Assembly (NCBI GenBank): GCA_036365515.1
Contig: CM070873.1
Location: forward strand, 177,369,604 to 177,433,603
Source: Torymus aiolomorphi
Taxonomy: Eukaryota; Arthropoda; Insecta; Hymenoptera; Torymidae
Direction of reading: 5' to 3'
DNA length: 64,000 bases
Shown: positions 57,372 to 64,000 of the stretch, piece after piece
Layout of the letters: the number at the start of each line of letters is the position of its first letter
How positions within the stretch are numbered: position 1 is the stretch's first letter
Program-made: the position numbers and the translations under genes
The notes under the pieces: generated by a model
The model's input: the letters and a program-made list of their open reading frames with translations, nothing else
Databases searched by the model: none
Told to the model about the DNA's origin: nothing

Positions 57372-57930
57372 AGCAGCTAATGGTAGTGGTCTAATAATCT
57401 TGTTAATTGTAGCTAGTGGCCAAAATTACTACCAAAGCTTGTCGTGAGAAGGTGGCAAATAACAACAATAGTTTCTTTACGACGTTTCGGACATCCTTTA
57501 TAGATTATGTCCCTCTTCAGGCAGCTAGTAACAAAGTACAAAATACAACTTTTAATAACAACGTATATTAACTTAATCATGAACACAGAATTTTACAAGT
57601 AACAATTAACACTTACAAAGTCTGTATTTCTTCCTGAGTATTACGGAGAACTATCCGTTCGTCAATGTAACGAGCATGACAAAATTTTCCTATTTATACC
57701 TATCATTAGTGTATTAGTGTGAGTGCAAGTAAGAACGCAACATGTACTGGCTTAATTGTGTAGAGCATTTTGGGTGTGAACACACAAAATACAACCTTCC
57801 ATAACCTACTGTCCTGATATCTGTTCAACTATTGTATGTGATATTTTTTTTTTTTTTTTTTTTGATACTAGGAAGGAGATAGAAATTCGAAATTATTAAT
57901 CATAGTGTTATATTCTTTTGGAAGTTTATT
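57372..57930 (-). repeat. PLE-B pLTR-like repeat, copy 2
   Basis: Direct repeat of 54113-54650 at the 5' side of the main PLE-B copy. Together they form the flanking repeats of one insertion. Confidence 0.8.
57481..57520 (-). ncRNA. Hammerhead-like motif, PLE-B copy 2
   Basis: Minus strand: CTGAAGAGG, helix GGACAT...ATGTCC, then GAAACGTC. The core boxes CUGANGA and GAAA are both present. A one-base mismatch at the start of stem II and an uncertain stem I leave doubt about activity. Confidence 0.5.
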
Positions 57931-57934
57931 AATT

Positions 57935-58290
57935 TCAAATTGCTTGTTCATAAATTACTTTTGTGTGTGTATATATAATGCTTCGGAAAATAGTCTTTTT
58001 TCTTTATTTCCTTCATGATCTAATATATTAACAGTGTTGAAACTTATAGTATGATTATTTTCTATCCTATGTATGTGTAGTGACGAATTTTCATCTTCTC
58101 CCATGTATTTTTTATGGTGTTCTTTGATTCTCACACCCGCGACAGCGCCGACAAGTTTGGCTAACATAAGACGCATTACAATTATTACAATTGATTTTAT
58201 ACACAACGTTAGACTTTTCTAATTTTACATTCTTGTCTTTTCCTAGTACTATAATATTGTTCATTATGTTTTGGGTACTAAATATAACAT
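57935..58290 (-). pseudogene. PLE-B GIY-YIG fragment, second copy
   Basis: The frame 57955-58206 carries RIKEHHKKYMGEDENSSLHI and HRIENNHTISFNTVNILDHE. The region around the cysteines is frameshifted. It ends at the palindrome joint near 58315. Confidence 0.75.
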
Positions 58291-58308
58291 TAATATTTAT
58301 CGTAATTA

Positions 58309-58734
58309 TTGAAAATTATAACAGATTGGTACAGAAAATCGACTTTCTCAGGTAGATATTTGAACTTCAATTCACATCATCCGATTAGCAACAAAATAGC
58401 CATAATTTATTGCCTTATCGATCAAGTCATAAAGTTATCACATAGTTCTTTCCATATAAATAATATTGCCTTTATCAAGAAAGTTTTAACAAAAAATGAT
58501 TATCCTCTTGATTTTATCGAGTTTTATATAACAAAACGATTAAAAAAGATCTATTGCACAAGAAGTACTCAACAAAATTCAAATAATGACAACAAGAATT
58601 TCATTTGTCTACCATATGTGAAAGAAATCGAAGGTTTTACAAAGAATTTTTTTAAACGATTAAATACTAATGTTATATTTAGTACACCAAACAAAATGAA
58701 CAATATTATAGTACTGGAAAAGACAAGAATGTAA
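58309..58734 (+). pseudogene. PLE-B RT C-terminal fragment, plus-strand copy
   Basis: A 141-codon frame with TDWYRKSTFSGRYLNFNSHH and NDYPLDFIEFYITKRLKKIY, then FVCLPYV-like FICLPYVKEIEGFTKNFFK. It is the inverted partner of 54990-55390 and starts abruptly at the joint. Confidence 0.8.
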
Positions 58735-58754
58735 AATTAGAAAAGTCTAACGTT

Positions 58755-59087
58755 GTGTATAGAATCAATTGTAATAATTGTAATGCGTCTTATGTTGGCC
58801 AAACTTGTCGGCGCTTAGGTGTGAGAATCAAAGAACACCATAAAAAATACATGGAAGAAGATGAAAATTCGTCACTACACAAACATAGGATAGAAAATAA
58901 TCATACTATACGTTTCAACACTGTTAATATATTAGGTCATGAAAGAAATAAAGAAAAAAGACTATTTTCCGAAGCATTATATATACACACACAAAAGAAA
59001 TTTATGAACAAGCAATTTGAAATTAATAAACTTCCAAAAGAATATAACACTATGATTAATAATTTTGAATTTCTATCTCCTTCCTAG
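58755..59087 (+). pseudogene. PLE-B GIY-YIG endonuclease, plus-strand copy
   Basis: A 110-codon frame, INCNNCNASYVGQTCRRLGV then RIKEHHKKYMEEDENSSLHK and KKFMNKQFEINKLPKEY. The complete GIY-YIG core is open, but no RT palm is attached. Confidence 0.85.
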
Positions 59088-59575
59088 TATCAGAAAAAAC
59101 ACATACAATAGTGGAACAGATATCAAGAGAGTAGGTTATGGAAGGTGTATCTTGTGTGTACACACCCAAAAAGCTCTACACAATTAAGCCAGTACATGTT
59201 GCTCTCTTACTTACACTCACACTAATACATTAATGATAGGTATAAATAGGAAAATTTTGTCATGCTCATTACATTGACGAACGGATAGTTCTCCGTAATA
59301 CTCAGGAAAAAATACAGACTTTGTAAGTGTTAATTGTTACTTGTAAAATTATGTGTTCATAATTAATTTAATATACGTGGTTGTTAATAGTTGTATTTTG
59401 TACTTTGTTACTAGCTGCCTGAAGAGGGACATAATCAATAAAGGATGTCCGAAACGTCGTAAAAAAACTATTGTTGTTATTTGCCACCTTCTCACGACAA
59501 ACTCTGGTAGTAATTTTGGCCACTAGCTACAATTAACAATATTATTAGACCACTACCATTAGCTGCTTTTATCAA
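59050..59575 (+). repeat. PLE-B pLTR-like repeat, copy 3 (inverted)
   Basis: Reverse complement of copies 1 and 2, ending near 59575 with ACCACTACCATTAGCTGCTT. Confidence 0.82.
59419..59458 (+). ncRNA. Hammerhead-like motif, PLE-B copy 3
   Basis: CTGAAGAGGGACATAATCAA, then AAGGATGTCCGAAACGTCGT. Core boxes are present, but the base after the presumed cleavage triplet upstream (ACGTGG) is G, which is unfavourable. Confidence 0.45.
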
Positions 59576-59640
59576 TAACATTATCTTGGTATTTCTCAGC
59601 ATTGCAATGTTCATTTTCCATAAACTTTTACCTGGCTCAT

Positions 59641-60255
59641 TGTTACGTGTGAGACGTATTCGAGGATGCGGATGGTTCTGGTTGTCGGGTCGCTTCAAGT
59701 TTGTACTCGAAGCGATGCAGTGAAATACTAGTCGGGTTATATGTGGGTACTGATATTTATTTCTGTTAATAAAAGAGAGATATCCCTAACGTGTTTTAAA
59801 TAGCGCGGCGCGGTTGACTGGCGATCGTCCTCTCGTGGATCGCTTATGCAGATCAGCTTCCTTGTTCGTCCTTCCTCGCTTGTTCCTGGATGGTCTTGAA
59901 CTCCCGTTCCCGGATGGTCTTGAACTGCCCCTCATACGTGCTCTGTACCGTATTTATACCAGTACCAAAGTGTCCGTGGGTGGGAGTCAATCGCTAACTT
60001 CGTCGATTGCCAATCGAGCCATCGTTTCAGCTTTTTGGTGCTGTGTCCGATGCGCCCTAGTTTCATTATCTCGTTCTTGGGTTCAACGTGCTGCGGTCTG
60101 CTGACATGCAGCTCGCTTCCATTCACGCACTTGAGTTTCGGAAGTTTCCACATCGCGTGCTGCTGACGCGCCGCTGTAGTTGAGGTTTGAGATCTGCTGA
60201 CATGCAGCTCGCCTCTGATAGCGCGATTAATCTCTAGAAGCCTCTACTCGTAACA
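59641..60255 (-). repeat. 3' LTR of a minus-strand env-bearing LTR element
   Basis: Begins TGTTACGTGTGAGACG and ends ACTCGTAACA, with complementary TGTTACG/CGTAACA termini, 615 bp. The partner LTR lies beyond the window. On the minus strand it is preceded by a purine-rich AGGAGGCCGATG that may be the polypurine tract. Confidence 0.7.
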
Positions 60256-60714
60256 CGTCTGAGGGCCGCAACATCGGCCTCCTGGTCGATGCTCAAAGCC
60301 CAAGCCTCAAAAAAAAATTCCTGTGTTCTGGGTTGGGGCTGGCCTTCTTGAAGGATTGGCCAAAGCTTTTGCCTTTATCCTCATCGAGCGGTCGCTGAGG
60401 TTGCTTAGGTTGGCTTTTTTCACATTTATTCTCATCGAGCGATTGCTGAGGTTGCTTAGGTTGGCTTCTTTTTTTGCGGAGCGGATTACAATTGTTTGCT
60501 AGCTAGTGTTCCCTGTGTATTTGTTACCAATTAAGTATAGAGCAAAAAAATGTTTTTATCTGTAATGTATTGTTCGTGTTTGTGTGCCTAATAATTACAA
60601 ATCTAATAATCTATATCTATCTCTCTCTTTTTATAATTACAATAAATTAAGTTACATAAAATACGAGGTTGTAATCTTGTGCTCCTTTTCCCCTTCTTGC
60701 TAAGAACATATGGA
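60256..60714. other. 3' untranslated region of the LTR element, with 58-bp direct repeat
   Basis: Around 60376-60475 the block ATCGAGCGGTCGCTGAGGTT plus gcttaggttggctt is repeated with a few changes. No gene. Confidence 0.65.
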
Positions 60715-62516
60715 CTACGTACTATCGAATATCCGCTGTCCCTGAGCTGGGTAGGGACGGTCCTGTAGGCCTAGTTCGTGAAGATGCGGAAGGCTAAATA
60801 CTCGACCTCCTGCTGTTGAAAAGCGTACGACTGGACCCTGAGGTTGTCGAGCCGGTGCTTGGGTGCCTGTAAAAATATCTCTATTGATTAGTAGCGGGCG
60901 CCCCCCTTTCGGCCAGATTTTCCAAACTATTGCCACTATTAATATGATTACTATTACCGATCCACCGGAGTATGATACTAATTGCCTGAGAGCGACGAAT
61001 TCGTCGTCAATCTCTTGGCTCTGTTCCACCTCGCGAGCCTCATTGATGATCTCGTTCAGCTCTTCGCCCGTTTTCATAAATTGGGCCTGAGCGTTTGTGT
61101 CTGTAGGCGAGTTTGCAGGCCCTTTCATTATATGCCGCATTAATGCACTTGAGTCGATCATTGTGGTATTAATTATCTCCGATATATTCAGCCCGCTCCC
61201 GCCGTATGTCACCGGTTTGAATTCAGTGGTTACCTCACGGGTCGCGTTCAATCGTATAAATTCTGATCGGGCCGTGCACCCTCCTGGTAACTCGAGTAGA
61301 CCGACTCCTTGTATTGGGACTACCTGATCTGCTGCTCTCATACAGCTGACTAATAACTTGTCCTTGGTTCCGGCCGAGAACAGCCAGGTGTTCGGCGAGC
61401 TCGTTCTAGCCCAAAATGTAGTATTAATTTTATTATTCTGATATTACAAGCAGCGAGACTAGACAGCTCTTGCCTGGCGGCTACTTTGACTTTGCATGTT
61501 GCTCGATCATCGAGTAACTGTTCGTGGTCTGTTCCCCTGCAAATGTATAAGTTATTGACGCGTTTGCACTTACTTAATGTCTCTGGTTGGATACTGATAT
61601 ATGCGTCCTTAGCTCGACTGAGCGCAAAGAATGGTATATTTGGCCAAATGTGCGCGTATGCCGTTGATCCATTTGCAGTGGTCTGTGGTATTGGCCATGG
61701 AGATGATTTATACAGATCATACTCGGGGTAATCGGTTAGTGGTATCGCGATGTAATATATAAGTTGCGAATCACATAACATGATCGAAAAATCCGAAATT
61801 TTCACTAAATCAGCTATGCTGCCATTCTCGCTCGGAATCGGGAATGCGGCGCCCGACACCGTTGTGGAAACTAATCTCGCTGTCTCTTCTACCTGAGCTG
61901 GGTATATGAATCGCGGGTGGATTGATCCCTGAGCTGCGAAGAGAATTGCGTCTGTTAGGATCTGCACGTCAATCTCATATTGTAATATTTGCTCTTCGAG
62001 TATCTGTACTGCTCTGTTGGAGGCTGCTTCCACTTTTTCTTATTGTTGTTCCTGTTTTAATATCTGTAAATGCTTTTCGATTTCCATGGTTTCTTTTTGC
62101 AATATACCAAATTCTCTGTACACAATCTCCGTTTGATTTATTAGAAGTTTTGATAATTTAGATGTTCTCATTTTTGTCCCTGCTATCAAGCCCTTTATTT
62201 CCTTTTCGGTGGTTTCGTCGACCGTTCCAAATAAGAATTTGCTCACCTTGCCCACTGCGGAGAACCATGCGCGGCGTTCCCGGTTATGCTTGGGGTGTTC
62301 GTGTCCTTGCATTAATTCGAACACTCTCTCCATATCTTGACTACAGGTCTTTATTTGTTTGTAGATGCCTTTCAATTGTACATATTGGTTTTCATTCTTG
62401 TTTTCCTTCCGAAACCGTATTAATGTTCTCCAGCTTTCCATTAATTTATCTTCCTGCTGCGTTAGTGGTTCCAAATCTATTTGCTGTATTATTCTCCATG
62501 TAGTACTGGATATCAC
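60715..62516 (-). pseudogene. env: Retroviral-type envelope (env) gene, baculovirus-F/errantivirus-like, broken
   Basis: Three minus-strand frames are parts of one envelope glycoprotein. The first (62040-62516) has a basic, furin-like RERR site at residues 79-82, then a hydrophobic segment with SKFLFG, the signature of the F-type fusion peptide. The second (61350-62033) contributes the ectodomain. The third (60715-61341) ends with a transmembrane segment at about residues 128-142 (IVIILIVAIVW) and a cytoplasmic tail. Lesions: an in-frame TAA at 62040-62042, and a frameshift near 61425-61435 before the third frame. Such env genes make gypsy or BEL/Pao elements retrovirus-like. No signal peptide was identified. 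Class could not be fixed without pol, which is not visible here. Confidence 0.75.
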
Positions 62517-62519
62517 GAG

Positions 62520-64000
62520 GGAGCTGAGTTATTCTACTAGTATTCGCGGGTTTCCTTTCATTGGTCGTGTAGTCGCCATCGCATTTTCCTGGCTGCAAAT
62601 TGACCTGTCATCAGATATTCCTATTTCTCATTTCCTTTTTTTTTCTTTTCCCATTTTTTTCTTTCTATCGGATTTTTTCTAAATACGCTCTAAGTATTAT
62701 TGTTGTTCTACAGTGATGTACTTATTTTACTGTTTTTAGTATTATAATTGATATATTTTTGATGCCCTATTCCGTTTACGGTAAGTATTATTTATTTATG
62801 ATAATTTAAAATATCATATGAAGCATTTTATAGGCATAATCGCCCTCGGCACCTCGCTCTGTTTTTAATATTATTTTTATATTAGATCACGCAATTGATT
62901 ACAATTCGCAATTCTCATGCATGGTAAAAAAATGCAATGTTAGCTATTATATGTTGCCGAGTGTTTTCCTTGAGTACCCGAAATCGGTGTCTGCCGGTGG
63001 TGTGTGTTTCCAGGAATCGGCCGTCTCACGATGCTGAGACAGCGCTCACGCCGTGCCGTGGCTCGGCGTGGGGAGCTCCTGTTGTCCAGTGATTTTCTGG
63101 TATAAATTAAATGTATTCCAGGTAATAGCATTAGTAGCTTTCTTTCCATATCATTCGTATCATCGCTATTCGTGGGAGCTATGGAAGTCACCGGAATGTT
63201 TGCTGGTTTCCCCGTGAGTTTGGTCATCAGGCCACTCCATCCGTCGTCTCCTTTGGTAAGTCGTGTATATGTATCTATGTATGTTGTTTCGTTACTAGTT
63301 CTCCTAATTCTTATTATTATTTTTTTTTCTTGCGCTTATAGGTTCCATCCAGGGCCTGGGCGCAATGGTGGTAGAGGACGCGCTCGCGGGAGGCGTCATT
63401 CTTTCCGTAGATCGCCCGGTGGTATCGGCGGCTCGCCGCGACAACCCGTCGGTCGACTCTGGGCCAGATGGGTCCGTCTCGAGGTGTCCCGGAAGGCTGG
63501 GGCCCGAGACCGTCATTTGCTCCGGCTCCGGTTCCGCTGTTGGAACGGATGCGCAGTTCCCTGTCGAGGAGGGAGACTGAGTGCCGGCGAGATGTGCTTG
63601 AATGAGAGACAGCTCGAGCGGATCGTCAGGCGTCACATACTTGTGATGCTGGGGAGGTCGTCCATTCGATGAGGACGCCGCTTTCAAGTCCTGGCCCGAA
63701 ACTGCTGAAGCCACGGGCCGTCGTACCAAATCGTGACTCGCCTCGTTTTCCTAGCTCCTCTGTGGATCGGGACTCCTTGGCACCTAATGATCACTCGGCG
63801 AGGGCCGTTTCTCCCACGGCGTGGTCTGTTCGAGCCGGGGTCAGCTACAGCGCGCGGCACTTGCATAAGTCGAAGCCATGTAAGCAACGTAGAAATACGT
63901 CTGAGGGCGGCCAGGGCTCCGAACCTGAATGCTGGGATTAAGTTTTTTCTTTTGTAAGTACTTGGGGCTCACCGCATTTCTTACTATTGGTACTATTATA
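62520..64000. other. Unassigned 1.5 kb, partly GC-rich, with exon-like signals
   Basis: The expected pol gene upstream of env is not recognisable on the minus strand. The minus-strand frames 63304-63729 and 62940-63227 are Pro/Ser/Thr-rich or basic without domains. On the plus strand there are three GTAAGT donors (62779, 63256, 63955) and an acceptor TTCTTGCGCTTATAG at 63341, so an exon-intron structure on that strand is possible. Plus-strand frames at 63342-63580 and 63669-63941 are open, but unrecognised. Confidence 0.35.

Overview
This window looks like repeat-dense nuclear DNA from an insect, and a hymenopteran or similar arthropod is my best guess. The evidence is the set of mobile-element families, the AT-rich background, satellites, introns and long microsatellites, and the absence of bacterial-type operons. 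I see no convincing intact host gene. Nearly everything that can be read is a mobile element, usually broken, nested or arranged as a large inverted repeat. The species call is inference.

Layout. 1-4990: two Penelope-like (PLE family A) copies head to head. 6128-11137: nested palindromes, namely a foldback carrying a Tc1/mariner/IS630-type transposon (6736-8864) with 374-bp inverted repeats and a decayed transposase, then a smaller palindromic element with matching ends. 11505-12334: two small palindromes. 12780-18860: a ~185-bp satellite split by a Ty3/gypsy-like LTR element (13439-18659) that has lost most of pol. 18992-24612: a Ty1/copia element on the minus strand, interrupted by a 1.5-kb foldback whose two arms each carry a tRNA-like module. 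24645-26900: an EnSpm/CACTA-type transposase pseudogene. 27797-28479: a palindromic element bounded by TTAA.

29159-43792: a 14.6-kb P-element-like transposon. Its inverted repeats are about 2.4 kb, ATTATAC lies directly outside both ends, and each arm holds a tRNA-like module. The THAP/RNase-H-like transposase has a phase-matched 5.4-kb intron that has taken up a small palindromic element and a non-LTR retrotransposon.

45894-54108: a perfect 62-bp-arm hairpin, a ~100-bp (AC)n tract, a ~452-bp satellite (11 copies, then one inverted), and a ~174-bp satellite. 54113-59575: PLE family B with three pLTR-like repeats and several RT and GIY-YIG fragments, ending in a head-to-head palindrome. 59641-64000: the 3' end of an LTR retrovirus-like element on the minus strand, with an LTR and a broken env gene of the baculovirus-F/errantivirus type, then 1.5 kb I could not assign.

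The main theme is long inverted-repeat elements, at least nine of them. Two apparently unrelated ones carry tRNA-like (RNA polymerase III promoter-like) sequences inside both arms. With the long-TIR P-like element, this is the most promising candidate for something undescribed. Reading it as a hairpin-RNA or small-RNA source is inference.
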